A stretch of DNA of 64,000 nt from Desulfobacter sp. GTDB taxonomy: Bacteria; Desulfobacterota; Desulfobacteria; Desulfobacterales; Desulfobacteraceae. Position 1 is the stretch's first letter, and each line of letters opens with the position of its first letter. The position numbers and the translations under genes are program-made. Positions 55,430 to 64,000 of the stretch are shown here, piece after piece. Below the pieces are notes generated by a model, which saw nothing but the letters and a program-made list of their open reading frames with translations, searched no databases and was not told the origin of the DNA. The stretch is from assembly GCA_028768545.1 (NCBI GenBank), contig CP054838.1, positions 4,771,001-4,835,000 on the forward strand, read 5' to 3'.

Positions 55430-56473
55430 TCATTCTTCGTAAAAATTTGCGGTTGCCCGTCCAAAGGCTTCATATATGGCGGGCAATTCCATGTTTCTGG
55501 CCTTTAAAAAGGCTTTGCGTATGGCAACAATGTACTGGCTGTTGCTCTGGATGGGTATGGTCCCGGCACGTATATCCTGTTCCAGGATTGTCTGGGCCAT
55601 TTTGGCGGCAACCTCTCCCTGCTCAAAAGGTGAAACCCCAATGGAAATCATGGCACCATCTTCCACGTTAAATGCATTGATCCCGATGACCGGGGGCAGA
55701 GCATTTTTTTCAGTCCAGGCCATCACGGCTTTGGGATCTGCATAGTTGGGATTATCCTCTGAAACGGGAAGCCTTCGGTAATTGACCACAATAAAATAAT
55801 CCACCCGGGAGCCGTTCCCCTTAACAATCTCTTTCCAGTCTTCAAAATGATCCGCCATCACCGATCCTTTATAATGGATCGGGTCCCAATCATATTGGTC
55901 AATAACCGACCGCCCTTTTTGAAGGGAAGAAGAGGTATCCAGGATATAAAGCAAAGAAGGGTCGGCCTTGGGATGAGTCTTTTTGCTTTCAAAGGCAAGA
56001 ATGGTCTCTTTTACCGCATTGAGCTGCTTGCGTTCAAAAATCCCGGTTACATTTTCAGCCCCCTCATATCCGTAAGGCTCGATGGATCCGTTGACTCCGG
56101 CAAAAACAATATCCATCTCCGGATCATTTACAAAATATTTGCCGGCCAGGGATTGGGCAAAATCATCCACTGCAATCAGCACCCGGGGCCGGATCCTGCG
56201 AACGGCTTTTCTTGCGATGATGCCGGTCCGCTCCAGCCATTCTTTGCCCACATGCTTTTTGGTGGACATATAGTGCCAAGTCACAGAATATCCGTTCCAT
56301 TTGTCTATGATCCTTTTCAGCCCCGCATCCACATCCCGGGTCCAGGCATAACCGGGTTCATAACTCTGGAGAACCAGCACCCGGGGTTTTGATAAATTAT
56401 ACACCACAGCGGTTGCCAGGATACCGGCCAAAAAGACAACACACAAAAGGGAAGATACTTTTTTTTTCATCAC
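55430..56473 (-). CDS. Periplasmic binding protein, ABC_sub_bind-like
   Basis: 347 residues with an N-terminal signal/anchor (LLCVVFLAGILATAVVYNL). The fold is that of type I periplasmic binding proteins: PRVLVLQSYEPGYAWTRDVDAGL, PRVLIAVDDFAQSLAGKY, IVFAGVNGSIEPYGY. No transporter genes are adjacent. Instead a HATPase and a GGDEF gene follow, so it may sense a ligand for signalling. It retains a full frame. Confidence 0.82.
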   Translation of the reverse strand: MMKKKVSSLLCVVFLAGILATAVVYNLSKPRVLVLQSYEPGYAWTRDVDAGLKRIIDKWNGYSVTWHYMSTKKHVGKEWLERTGIIARKAVRRIRPRVLIAVDDFAQSLAGKYFVNDPEMDIVFAGVNGSIEPYGYEGAENVTGIFERKQLNAVKETILAFESKKTHPKADPSLLYILDTSSSLQKGRSVIDQYDWDPIHYKGSVMADHFEDWKEIVKGNGSRVDYFIVVNYRRLPVSEDNPNYADPKAVMAWTEKNALPPVIGINAFNVEDGAMISIGVSPFEQGEVAAKMAQTILEQDIRAGTIPIQSNSQYIVAIRKAFLKARNMELPAIYEAFGRATANFYEE

Positions 56474-56670
56474 AGCACTCCTGTCTGACGCCAGAACGGT
56501 ATGGACAAAAGAATGGCCCCGATTTTTACCAGAACCAGTATCCCGTGAAAAATCATCACCTTTGTTTCAGAATAGGGGACATGCTCCCGGGTCAGATTCC
56601 TAAAGTAAAGGATATAAGGAGACTGGTATCCGAAAAAAGCCGTTTCAGAGATCAGTAAAATAAGGTTCAT
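56470..56670 (-). pseudogene. Membrane protein fragment
   Basis: 66 codons with a single clear membrane segment (MIFHGILVLVKIGAILLSI). The frame stays open only a short way upstream and no ribosome-binding site is seen, so it is probably the 3' end of a gene cut by the transposon remnants to the right. It overlaps the binding-protein start by four bases, as expected for the previous gene of an operon. Confidence 0.45.
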
Positions 56671-56811
56671 CAGAAAATCGCGTACCTGGACTGAGAAACA
56701 TCACTGGGAAGGCAATAACACAGTAAGGATTTTTATGCTTGAAATGATGGTGTGAACATGATCATGTTCTAATTTTTTTGTGTTATTCGCACAAAATCGG
56801 AGAATGAATTA

Positions 56812-58026
56812 ATGTCCACAAGCTTCATATACCATGCCTTTGGCCTTCGTGACTACTTTTATAAAACAACACGTTTCATCGGTGGAATAATCACTTTTGA
56901 ACTCATACCAAAACCAGAGGCGGTAAAATGCCCGGAATGTAATTCCAGGTCCGTCACCAGGAAAGGGATTGTGACAAGAGATCTCAGAACAATACCGGTA
57001 GGTTCAAAACCCGTGATTCTCAGGACGGCTATCCAGAGAATTTGGTGTTCGTTCTGTCAATTTGTCCGGCAAATCAAACTATCCTTTGCCCAGGAGGGGA
57101 AAAGCTATACCCGGGCTTTTGAACGGTATGTCTTGGAGTTGTCTCAGTTCATGACAATCAAAGATATTGCCATCCATTTAAGGATCAGCTGGGATACGAT
57201 AAAGCAGATCCAGAAAGAAGACCTGCTGAGGCGTTATCGAAATATCCCCCTTGAGAAAGTCCGGCAGATTGCCATAGATGAAATTTCCATAGGGAAAGGG
57301 CATAAATACTTGACCATCGTGATGGATCTGGAATCCGGTAGAATTCTGCACGTGGGAGAAGGAAAAGGTGGTGAAGCTTTGAAATCTTTTTGGACAAAAG
57401 TGAAAATATCGAAAGCAAAAATCAAAGCCGTCAGCATCGATATGTCCCCGGCATACTTGAGTGCTGTTATTGAAAATCTTTCTGGTTCAGCAATTGTCTT
57501 TGACAGATTTCATGTTGTTAAATTGTTCAATGAGAAACTGTCGGATTTCAGGCGAAAGCTCTACAACCTTCTTGCCAATACCGGGCAACAAAAACTTCTG
57601 AAGGGAGTCCGGTGGCTTTTGTTAAAAAATCCCGAAAACCTCAGTGATGACAAGAAGGAGGCCCAACGGTTAGAAGAAGCATTGAAAATAAATCAGCCGC
57701 TATTGGTAGTCTACTACATGAAAGAGGAACTCAGGCAAATATGGAATCAAAAGAAAAAAGAAACAGCTGAAAAGATAGTCAGCAATTGGATCAATCTGGC
57801 CAATATTTCCAAAATTCCAATGTTGATGAAATTTGCCAAGACCTTGGCTGTGCACAGGCAAAGAATCCTTTCATACTATGATTACAGGATATCTACAGGT
57901 CCTTTAGAAGGGACAAATAACAAGATAAAAACCATGAAACGGAAAGCTTATGGATACAGGGATTCGGAGTTTTTCAGGTTGAAACTTTTGGACCTTCACA
58001 ATAAAAGGTACGCATTAATCGGATGA
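56812..58026 (+). CDS. ISL3-family transposase
   Basis: 404 residues. N-terminal zinc-ribbon CPECNSRSVTRKG and WCSFCQ, helix-turn-helix region, then the DDE core with IAIDEISIGKGHKYLT, SIDMSPAYLSAV and TGPLEGTNNKIKTMKRKAYGYRD. Full length, probably intact. The element that carried it seems to have lost its right end, because host (IS4) sequence begins at the stop codon. Confidence 0.9.
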   Translation: MSTSFIYHAFGLRDYFYKTTRFIGGIITFELIPKPEAVKCPECNSRSVTRKGIVTRDLRTIPVGSKPVILRTAIQRIWCSFCQFVRQIKLSFAQEGKSYTRAFERYVLELSQFMTIKDIAIHLRISWDTIKQIQKEDLLRRYRNIPLEKVRQIAIDEISIGKGHKYLTIVMDLESGRILHVGEGKGGEALKSFWTKVKISKAKIKAVSIDMSPAYLSAVIENLSGSAIVFDRFHVVKLFNEKLSDFRRKLYNLLANTGQQKLLKGVRWLLLKNPENLSDDKKEAQRLEEALKINQPLLVVYYMKEELRQIWNQKKKETAEKIVSNWINLANISKIPMLMKFAKTLAVHRQRILSYYDYRISTGPLEGTNNKIKTMKRKAYGYRDSEFFRLKLLDLHNKRYALIG

Positions 58027-58027
58027 A

Positions 58028-58646
58028 CCTCAAATTCTTTATGGGATTGATATCCACGATCCATAACACCTGTTTGCCCCTTGGAAAGTATTTTGGGAAC
58101 AAAAGTGCGTTCAGCGCCGTTGCCTTCAGTCAAAAAGATTTTGTTTGGGATTCCGTGATTAATGTCAAATCCGCAATGTACTTTGGCTTTTTTACTTCCT
58201 TTTCTGTAGTTCGCCCAGTGCATTGAAAGGACTGCATTTATGAGACTACCGTCAATGGAAACCAACTCTCCTAACTCGGCGTGTTCACCCGGATGACACT
58301 CAAGAGCCTGTTTATAAAGATCCTCAAAGATAAATTGCAGTTGTTCGAGTCCCCTGTGATTGATGGCTTCACAGAAACTACTACGGCTGATACCACCGTC
58401 TGGCGCAATATTTTCTTTAGCAAAAACATTCTCCTTGAGATCCTGAATTAAATGTCGGGCAGACTTGTGCTCCTGAAGATGGAAATAAACCAAAGCATTT
58501 ATCTGGTCTTCGAATGTCATTTTTAAAGGGCGGTCTCCTCGAGATTGTAATTCCGGTGCTTTTGAAAGTGACTTTATCAGAGGGCACCTGAAATTGTCAA
58601 AGTTCAGGGACCGTAGTTGTTTTTTAGGGACTGAGATGTGCGTCAT
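58028..58646 (-). pseudogene. IS4-family transposase, 3'-truncated
   Basis: The first about 206 residues from ATG 58646 (AAGGAGCT upstream). The first two catalytic Asp residues are present (LVSIDGSLINA and GVMDRGYQSHKEFE), and then the gene is cut by ISL3 sequence. The Glu-containing third is missing and not found elsewhere in the window. Inactive. Confidence 0.85.
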
Positions 58647-58757
58647 TTGAGCTCCTTGAGTTAAATTTTCAAGGCGCACAAAAATTTTTACGCACATTTG
58701 TCAACACAAAACCGACTGTTTTTTCAATGATTTTAGATGCTTTTTATATGCAACAAC

Positions 58758-59111
58758 CTAACCGGACACTACTGAGTTTCTGTCCTTTTTTTCCTTTAAA
58801 AAGCGCTCCAGGGCCATCACCCTTTTTTCAGAGGTATCGCCTGCCCTGGCCTGTTTGACCAAATTCATATAATAGTTGGATTCTTCTATTATTCGGGGCA
58901 GGTCCACATCCTTGCGCCGGCCTGAAACTATAGTCTGGAGCTCATTTTCAGTTCCTGCGGTGGCATCATTGCCAAAAAAAGGAAGAGAACGGATAAAACG
59001 GTCCTGGGATTTAGTATCAATGCCCATCCGGGCCATGATCTGATCAAAGTCAAATTTAAAAAAGACCTGGTTCTTATCTTTTAACCTATCCTCTTTTAAT
59101 GCGTGAATCAT
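58758..59111 (-). pseudogene. Small gene truncated at its 3' end by the IS4 remnant
   Basis: Starts at ATG 59111. The product is charged and helical (FKFDFDQIMARMGIDTKSQ, NYYMNLVKQARAGD) and I do not recognise it. The last native residues are about LKEKKDRNS; the stop is within transposon sequence. It may once have belonged to the same strand unit as genes to its left. Confidence 0.5.
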
Positions 59112-59251
59112 TACAAGCTCCCCTAGTTTGTTTGGCCATACACTTTGGATATAAATCCATATATGCCGAACAATTATTGGACTGGTGTTATGGAGATGCT
59201 AAATTTGGATGTGAAACAACCGGGGGAAACAACAAAATGGCGATAAAGACA

Positions 59252-59277
59252 CACCCGGGGCAGGCCTGCCCCGGGTG
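59252..59277. terminator. Perfect 26-base palindrome, possible terminator
   Basis: Self-complementary over 59252-59277 (CACCCGGGGCAGG and its complement), with A6 directly to the right. Placed just past the end of the OYE gene (minus strand). The hairpin is strong, but no good U-run follows it on the minus strand. Confidence 0.5.
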
Positions 59278-59304
59278 AAAAAACACCCCAAAATTGGGGC
59301 CCCA

Positions 59305-60372
59305 TTAGGGCAGAGGCGTTTCCGTATATGCGATACCGGCCGCATCAGAGCCATAAAGGGTTAACGGCTTGTCCGCCCGGACATCCTCAACCCAGTCAGG
59401 ATTCAGGAGCATGGATTTGCCGGACAACACAAGGTCAGCATGGGCAAAGGCAGCCTCTGCACTTTTCCGGTCATAGACCTTTCCGCAGATGAGAATGGGA
59501 AGCGTTGTGGCCTCCCGGGTAAGCTGAGCCATGGTCTTATCTGTACCAAAGGCCTTGTCACGGAAGTCATAGCAGGACACGGAAATGGCATCCACGGGCT
59601 CGTTGGAAAACAAGGAGATCATCTCCTGCCACTCCTCCTTGTCCTGGAAGAGCGAAACATCCATATCTGCAATTCCCCAGTTGGAAACCCTGACAAAAAG
59701 CATCTTTTCCATTGGGATCTCAGGCCGGACCGCCTGAATCACCTCATGGATAAACCGGAATCTGTTTTCCATGGATCCGCCATAAGCATCCGTCCGCTGG
59801 TTGGTGTAGGCTGAGAGGAACTGGCTGAGCAGATATCCGTGGGCGCAGTGAATTTCAATCCCGTCAAACCCCGCCTCAACAACCCCCCTGGCCGTTTCCA
59901 CAAACCCGGCAATAACATGGTCCATATCAAACCGGGTCATCTCTTGGGGAATATCATAGGGCTTTTGGGTCATGGGATTATCCTGGGAAGGCGTAACAGG
60001 GCTGGGTGCAACCACTCGGTTTGCCGGGTTAACCCCTTCATAGGCCATGCGGCCGCAATGAAAAACCTGACAGATGGAAATCGCCCCTTGGCTGCGGATC
60101 TCATCTGTCACCTTTTTCCAGGCATCCACCTGCTCCTGATTCAATATTCTGGCCTGGCCGGGATAGCCCTGGGCACTCTCATAATCCGTGACAATGGCCT
60201 CGGTATACACCAGGCCTGAATTATTTTTTGCCCGGGTCACAAGAAAATCTAAAACATCCTGGCGGGGGATGCTGTTCAGTGACGCAGACATCCGCGTCAT
60301 GGGGGCCACCCCAAGACGATTTTTAAAGGTAAACTCGTTTATGGTAAAAGGGGTAAAAAGGGATGAGGTCAT
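59305..60372 (-). CDS. NADH:flavin oxidoreductase (Old Yellow Enzyme family)
   Basis: 355 residues, FMN-binding TIM barrel. N-terminal NEFTFKNRLGVAPMTRMSA, substrate region ICQVFHCGR, GFDGIEIHCAHGYLLSQFLS with the catalytic-type His, SAYTNQRTDAYGGSMENRFRF, and C-terminal ADLVLSGKSMLLNPDW for phosphate binding. No iron-sulfur or extra domain, so it is the short OYE type that reduces activated alkenes. Stands alone. Confidence 0.92.
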   Translation of the reverse strand: MTSSLFTPFTINEFTFKNRLGVAPMTRMSASLNSIPRQDVLDFLVTRAKNNSGLVYTEAIVTDYESAQGYPGQARILNQEQVDAWKKVTDEIRSQGAISICQVFHCGRMAYEGVNPANRVVAPSPVTPSQDNPMTQKPYDIPQEMTRFDMDHVIAGFVETARGVVEAGFDGIEIHCAHGYLLSQFLSAYTNQRTDAYGGSMENRFRFIHEVIQAVRPEIPMEKMLFVRVSNWGIADMDVSLFQDKEEWQEMISLFSNEPVDAISVSCYDFRDKAFGTDKTMAQLTREATTLPILICGKVYDRKSAEAAFAHADLVLSGKSMLLNPDWVEDVRADKPLTLYGSDAAGIAYTETPLP

Positions 60373-60394
60373 GGTATTCTCCTTTTTGAATTTG

Positions 60395-60808
60395 CTAGTA
60401 ATCGATTTTTTTTCGCAACGCCTTTTGCTTGCTGTGCCTGGCCTTGGCGTCCAGCCGCTTTTGCTTTGAAGATCTTGTGGGGCGGGTGGGTTTTCTTTTC
60501 CTTGGCTCGCGCACAGCCTGCCTAATCATGGAAATCAGGCGCTCTAGGGCATCAATTTTATTTTTTTCCAGAGTCCTGAAGGTCTGGGCCTTGATAACAA
60601 TCACCCCCTCCCTTGTGATGCGCTGGTCATTTAGGGCCAACAATTTATCCTTGTACACCTGGGGCAGGTCTGAACTCAGGATATCAAATCGTAAATGAAC
60701 GGCAGAGGAGACCTTGTTTACATTCTGCCCCCCGGGCCCCTGGGCACGGATGGCTTGAATCTTGACATTGGACTCAGAAATGGACACCTGATTGGAAATT
60801 TTGAGCAC
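60395..60808 (-). CDS. arfB: Alternative ribosome-rescue factor ArfB (YaeJ)
   Basis: 137 residues. The GGQ motif is in QGPGGQNVNKVSSAVHL, and the basic C-terminal tail (RKPTRPTRSSKQKRLDAKARHSKQKALR) enters the empty mRNA channel of stalled ribosomes. Its length matches E. coli ArfB (140). 22 bases upstream of the OYE gene on the same strand. Confidence 0.92.
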   Translation of the reverse strand: MLKISNQVSISESNVKIQAIRAQGPGGQNVNKVSSAVHLRFDILSSDLPQVYKDKLLALNDQRITREGVIVIKAQTFRTLEKNKIDALERLISMIRQAVREPRKRKPTRPTRSSKQKRLDAKARHSKQKALRKKIDY

Positions 60809-60872
60809 TGCACGACTCCTGTAAATGAATTTGAAATTTTGCTTAAAACAATTCAGACCTGCAACCTAAAGA

Positions 60873-61334
60873 CTAAGTCCGGTTCAAGACCATGTCAATG
60901 TGGGGAATATTGTCTTCAAGATAAGGAGGGGACACGGCCTGGAATCCATGGGATTCATAAAAGTGAGTCAGGTAGACCTGGGCACTGATCTCAATTTTCT
61001 TTTCGGGCCAGATGCCTTTGGCAACGTCAATGGCCTTGTCCACAATCGAGTGGGCAAGGCCATGGTTTCGAAATTCTTTATGAACGGCCACCCGGCCGAG
61101 ACTGGCCCCGGCATAGGAGACCCCGGGGGCCAGGATCCTCAGATAGGCGGACATGGTATGGTCCTGTGCATACTGCCAGAGATGAATGGTCTGTTCATGG
61201 TCATCTTTGCCGTCTAATTCCGGGTAGGGACATTTTTGTTCTACCACAAAAATATCGGTTCTCAGACGCAAAAGCGCGTATAGCTCGTTGATGCTCAACT
61301 GGTCAAACCGTTTAATCTGCCAGGTATCAGCCAT
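60873..61334 (-). CDS. ElaA-like GNAT acetyltransferase
   Basis: 153 residues with the ElaA-type N-terminus (YALLRLRTDIFVVEQKCPYPELDGKDD) and the acetyl-CoA-binding segment GRVAVHKEFRNHGLAHSIVDKA. Cytosolic N-acetyltransferase of unknown substrate. Confidence 0.9.
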   Translation of the reverse strand: MADTWQIKRFDQLSINELYALLRLRTDIFVVEQKCPYPELDGKDDHEQTIHLWQYAQDHTMSAYLRILAPGVSYAGASLGRVAVHKEFRNHGLAHSIVDKAIDVAKGIWPEKKIEISAQVYLTHFYESHGFQAVSPPYLEDNIPHIDMVLNRT

Positions 61335-61511
61335 GGTGTTTCCTTAATCTTGTCTCAATTTTTTTAAAAAAAGAGCCAGAGTTACAGAGCCCGGATCAAA
61401 AGGCACCGGGATCAATGTCACACACATGAAAATACATGAACCCCAAAAAGATTAAAAGCCTTGTTTTTATTCCTTTTCCATCCTGGGTGAATTTTGACCT
61501 ACAAATTGATT

Positions 61512-64000
61512 TTAGAACAAAATTTTCAGGTCACCAATAAGGCTGTGGCTGCCGCTGTCTTCCAAAAATCGGCCCTGGTAGGTCAGGGAAAGGGCAAGGC
61601 TGGAAGTGGTGACAGAGGTGACAGAGGCGTCCACTACCAGGGCATCCCGGTCGGGTGCGTTCAAAAAACTTGTATAGACCAGTCCGGGCATGCCGGCAAT
61701 GGTGGTGCTGACCTGGCGTGAGGGGGTGAGCAGTTCATGTTCCCAGCACAGGGATAGGCTTTGGATGATGCTGCCGAACCCGGTGGCCCAGGATCTGTCC
61801 ACCTGGACCCCTAGACCGGTTTTCAAAGAATTATCATCCCAAGCTGCCACCCCGAGATTTGCCCCTGATGCCCCGGTTTCAGTATAGGCATCCTGATGCA
61901 GACGGTTATACTCAAGGCTGAGTATGGGGGTCAGGCCCAGCTTACCCAGATCAAAGGTATACCCCCCCCTGGTTTTGGCCGACAGGGTGTATCCCTTTGG
62001 GTTGGACTTTGCCCATCGGCTGAGAAAGGGGATTGATCGGTTCACCTCATATGCACTGGATGCGCCGGCCAAAATGGTATCCAGATACCAGTGTTTGTCA
62101 AAGAAACTGCCGTAAACCCCCAGGCTGTAAGTTGTGATATCAGCGTTGCTCTGGCCTCTATCCCTGTAGAGCACACTGGAATCAGCCACCCCGATGCTCA
62201 GGCCCCCGAGAAAATTATTGTCTAAAACAGCCTGGGGAAAAACACGGTCCATGACCATGGCAAGGGCAGCAGTGGTGGTGTCATATCCCATATGGCCCTC
62301 CTGGCTGTCCATATGACTTTTCTGCCCCAATGCCTGAAAATGCAACCCCTGATGACTGTCCTGGGACGGATCAAAGAGGATGCCGGCCAACTCCCCGGCA
62401 GACGCCATCAGGGGCCAGGTTTCAGGATCGTTCGGGTCCATTCTTTTTTTCCGGGCCAGAACCCGAACCCCCTGTCTGAGCCGAGCCATCCGTGCGGTGA
62501 CGGTTGAAAAGAAAAGCCTGGACATGTCCATGGTCACGGCTGACATGCCTGAGAGGGCCTGGGGGCCCATCTGATTCAGACCGTCCTCAAAGGTGGCCAA
62601 GGAGGTTGAGGAATCCAGCATGGCCACGACATGGGCCATATCACTGTCGCTGCTGAGTGTCCGGGTGTCAAGCGTTTTGGCCAGAAGCCTGGCATTGGCG
62701 GTCTTCAAGGGAATGTCTCTGTAGTTTTTTTTGGTGGCTGTAATATTGTTTCCCTGGGCGGCAATGTCCAAAACCAGGGCATCTGTCGTCAGAACCCCGA
62801 GATTGTTCAGCTCTTGACTTGTCACCACGGTAACGGTTTTGCCGGGGGGAATATATGTTTTGGGCGTGATGTTGATTGTTCCCCGGTTAACCAGTGTATT
62901 GCTGACAACCATATTCGGCTGATCAATTTCATGGATGCCAAGACTCAGAGAGGCGCCGGGGCTGATGGAAAGATTTGTCCCGACCGGATTAATGCCGATG
63001 AAATGGCGGGTGCCTGAACTCAAATCAAGGTGCCCGGCATTGACAGACAAAAGATTTTTCACAGCGACATTGCCCGATTCCCATGTACCGGAACCGGTCT
63101 TGGTCATGGATGTGACATTGTTCACATGGCCGTAATGCCGGCCGCTTCCTTCCAGGGTAAGGCGATTAACACCGTCACCAAGGTCAATATGCCCTGTGAT
63201 TGATGCCCCGTCCCCCAGGACCACCTTGTCATCAGCCCCTCCCTGGGTATCCCAATAGGGGTGATTGCCCATGAGCCAGGAGATCATGTCCGCCTCGCCA
63301 GAGGCAATGGCATAGGCCTGGTCATTTCCGGAGGTATCTTGGGCAACAAGGGTGCCAATGACCTTTATATCCATCCCGTTTTTGGCTCCAACCGCCACGG
63401 CCGGACCGTGGGCACTGGCCGTGACCACACCTGAAATTTGCCCGAAAGGGCTTAAATTCCCCACAAGCTGGCCTGAAGAATAGATTCCCACGGCAAAGGG
63501 GCCTTTGGCCTCAGCTGAAAACCGGCCGGAAAGGGAGTCAAATCTCATATCGTTGTTTGAATGCAGGGCATAAGCAAAGTAATCTCCGGTTTTGGCCTGA
63601 ATACTGCCCGAAATCCTATTGAGCGACAGATCATTGCCTGAATATATGCCAAAGGCAAAACTGTCACGGGCATTCACCACCATTGAGCCGCTGTAATCAT
63701 CAAGGAGAAGATCCCCGCTTGTACATTGAATGCCATAGGCCCTTGCGCCTTCAGAAACCACATGGATATTTGAAAAAAGCCTGCCTAAATTTAAATAGGC
63801 CTCTGATTTGATGGCAGATACATTGCCACTGCCTGAAATTTCAAGGGATTGGGCAGAACTTGCGGGCATCCACCCGGGCCCGGAAAAATTGATGAGATGG
63901 ATGTTGGTCCCCCCCGTGTATGACAGGGTAATCCCTTCATAATTTTCAAATTCGGACCTCCTGTTGACATCGGGCAGATTTGACTGAAGGAGAATGGTGC
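61512..64000 (-). CDS. Autotransporter (type V), 5' end beyond the window
   Basis: Open to the right edge, at least 829 codons; the Met at 63869 is internal. The visible passenger is rich in Ser, Gly and Asp with beta-helix-like repeats (SGSMVVNARDSFAFGIYSGND, repeated YAFAIYS/ YALHSNND-type units). The C-terminal 280 or so residues form an autotransporter barrel: ITTYSLGVYGSFFDKHWYLDTI, GYTLSAKTRGGYTF, and the final strand ending DLKILF with terminal Phe, the usual outer-membrane signature. Surface adhesin or similar; exact role unknown. Confidence 0.88.
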   Translation of the reverse strand, partial: TILLQSNLPDVNRRSEFENYEGITLSYTGGTNIHLINFSGPGWMPASSAQSLEISGSGNVSAIKSEAYLNLGRLFSNIHVVSEGARAYGIQCTSGDLLLDDYSGSMVVNARDSFAFGIYSGNDLSLNRISGSIQAKTGDYFAYALHSNNDMRFDSLSGRFSAEAKGPFAVGIYSSGQLVGNLSPFGQISGVVTASAHGPAVAVGAKNGMDIKVIGTLVAQDTSGNDQAYAIASGEADMISWLMGNHPYWDTQGGADDKVVLGDGASITGHIDLGDGVNRLTLEGSGRHYGHVNNVTSMTKTGSGTWESGNVAVKNLLSVNAGHLDLSSGTRHFIGINPVGTNLSISPGASLSLGIHEIDQPNMVVSNTLVNRGTINITPKTYIPPGKTVTVVTSQELNNLGVLTTDALVLDIAAQGNNITATKKNYRDIPLKTANARLLAKTLDTRTLSSDSDMAHVVAMLDSSTSLATFEDGLNQMGPQALSGMSAVTMDMSRLFFSTVTARMARLRQGVRVLARKKRMDPNDPETWPLMASAGELAGILFDPSQDSHQGLHFQALGQKSHMDSQEGHMGYDTTTAALAMVMDRVFPQAVLDNNFLGGLSIGVADSSVLYRDRGQSNADITTYSLGVYGSFFDKHWYLDTILAGASSAYEVNRSIPFLSRWAKSNPKGYTLSAKTRGGYTFDLGKLGLTPILSLEYNRLHQDAYTETGASGANLGVAAWDDNSLKTGLGVQVDRSWATGFGSIIQSLSLCWEHELLTPSRQVSTTIAGMPGLVYTSFLNAPDRDALVVDASVTSVTTSSLALSLTYQGRFLEDSGSHSLIGDLKILF

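Larger units (their letters stand above)
56671..58774. mobile_element. Nested transposon remnants (ISL3 inside IS4)
   Basis: An ISL3-family transposase gene ends two bases before the point where an IS4-type transposase gene on the other strand is cut. No terminal repeats for ISL3 were resolved on either side. The outer IS4 end is probably near 58760-58774, where AGTGTCCGGTTAGG (minus strand) follows the host gene. Confidence 0.6.

Noticed and set aside
1..64000. CRISPR array
   Set aside because: No series of regularly spaced direct repeats was seen; repeated sequence is explained by IS256 and the two palindromes.

Overview
The window looks like a chromosomal segment of an anaerobic, probably sulfate-reducing member of the Desulfobacteraceae (Desulfobacula/Desulfobacterium-like). 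This is inferred from gene content only: a tungsten aldehyde:ferredoxin oxidoreductase operon with a multi-cluster ferredoxin, several acyl-CoA dehydrogenases with their own ETF, two large chemoreceptors, a C_GCAxxG_C_C redox protein and many transposases. No rRNA, tRNA or CRISPR was found.

Layout. 0-4 kb: an aminopeptidase P homologue and a chemoreceptor with an in-frame amber codon. 4.2-8.4 kb: IS256 copy 1 abuts a PLP-decarboxylase remnant; its small partner gene has a sigma-54 promoter and lies divergent to a frameshifted GAF/sigma-54 activator, with a perfect 23-bp inverted repeat between them. 8.6-17.9 kb: cell-wall amidase, second chemoreceptor, HDOD protein, pentapeptide-repeat potassium-channel fusion, VOC protein coupled to a membrane adenylate cyclase, and an FAD oxidoreductase. 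18-21 kb: a TetR gene flanked by two matching operators, a C_GCAxxG protein, a GntR regulator and a crotonase. 21-27.3 kb: the AOR operon (SCP2-like protein, degenerate iron-ADH paralogue, canonical iron-ADH, AOR, four-cluster ferredoxin, TetR). 27.4-31.7 kb: a small periplasmic protein, an ABC importer and MscS.

32-47.9 kb: a long minus-strand acyl-CoA catabolic block. Read in transcription order it is MoxR, VWA protein, acyl-CoA dehydrogenase, ETF-beta, ETF-alpha, acyl-CoA dehydrogenase, TetR, phosphotransferase, SDR, hydroxyacyl-CoA dehydrogenase, acyl-CoA dehydrogenase and crotonase. Two related palindromes each sit 4 bases upstream of the -35 box of a promoter inside it. The block is damaged: an ISKra4-like element splits one dehydrogenase with a perfect 8-bp duplication, IS256 copy 2 splits the phosphotransferase, and two genes carry +1 frameshifts.

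48-53.8 kb: a minus-strand operon resembling the translocon part of a type III secretion system: small coiled-coil protein, tip-like protein split by IS256 copy 3 with a perfect 8-bp duplication, two LcrH/SycD-type chaperones and two hydrophobic translocators. No secretion apparatus is visible. 54-56.7 kb: a small signalling set (periplasmic binding protein, HATPase, GAF-GGDEF), two genes of which are frameshifted. 56.7-58.8 kb: nested remnants of ISL3 and IS4 family elements. 59-64 kb: a truncated small gene, an Old Yellow Enzyme homologue, ArfB, an ElaA-like acetyltransferase and the 3' part of an autotransporter running off the right edge.

IS256 is present in three near-identical 1451-bp copies, so it has amplified recently. 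Removing each element plus one target duplication restores exact open reading frames in three host genes. Five other genes are broken by what looks like a single extra base, four of them at or beside homopolymer runs and the fifth (ETF-alpha) not finely placed; that pattern is either pseudogene formation or base-calling error and has to be settled before the region is called degenerate.
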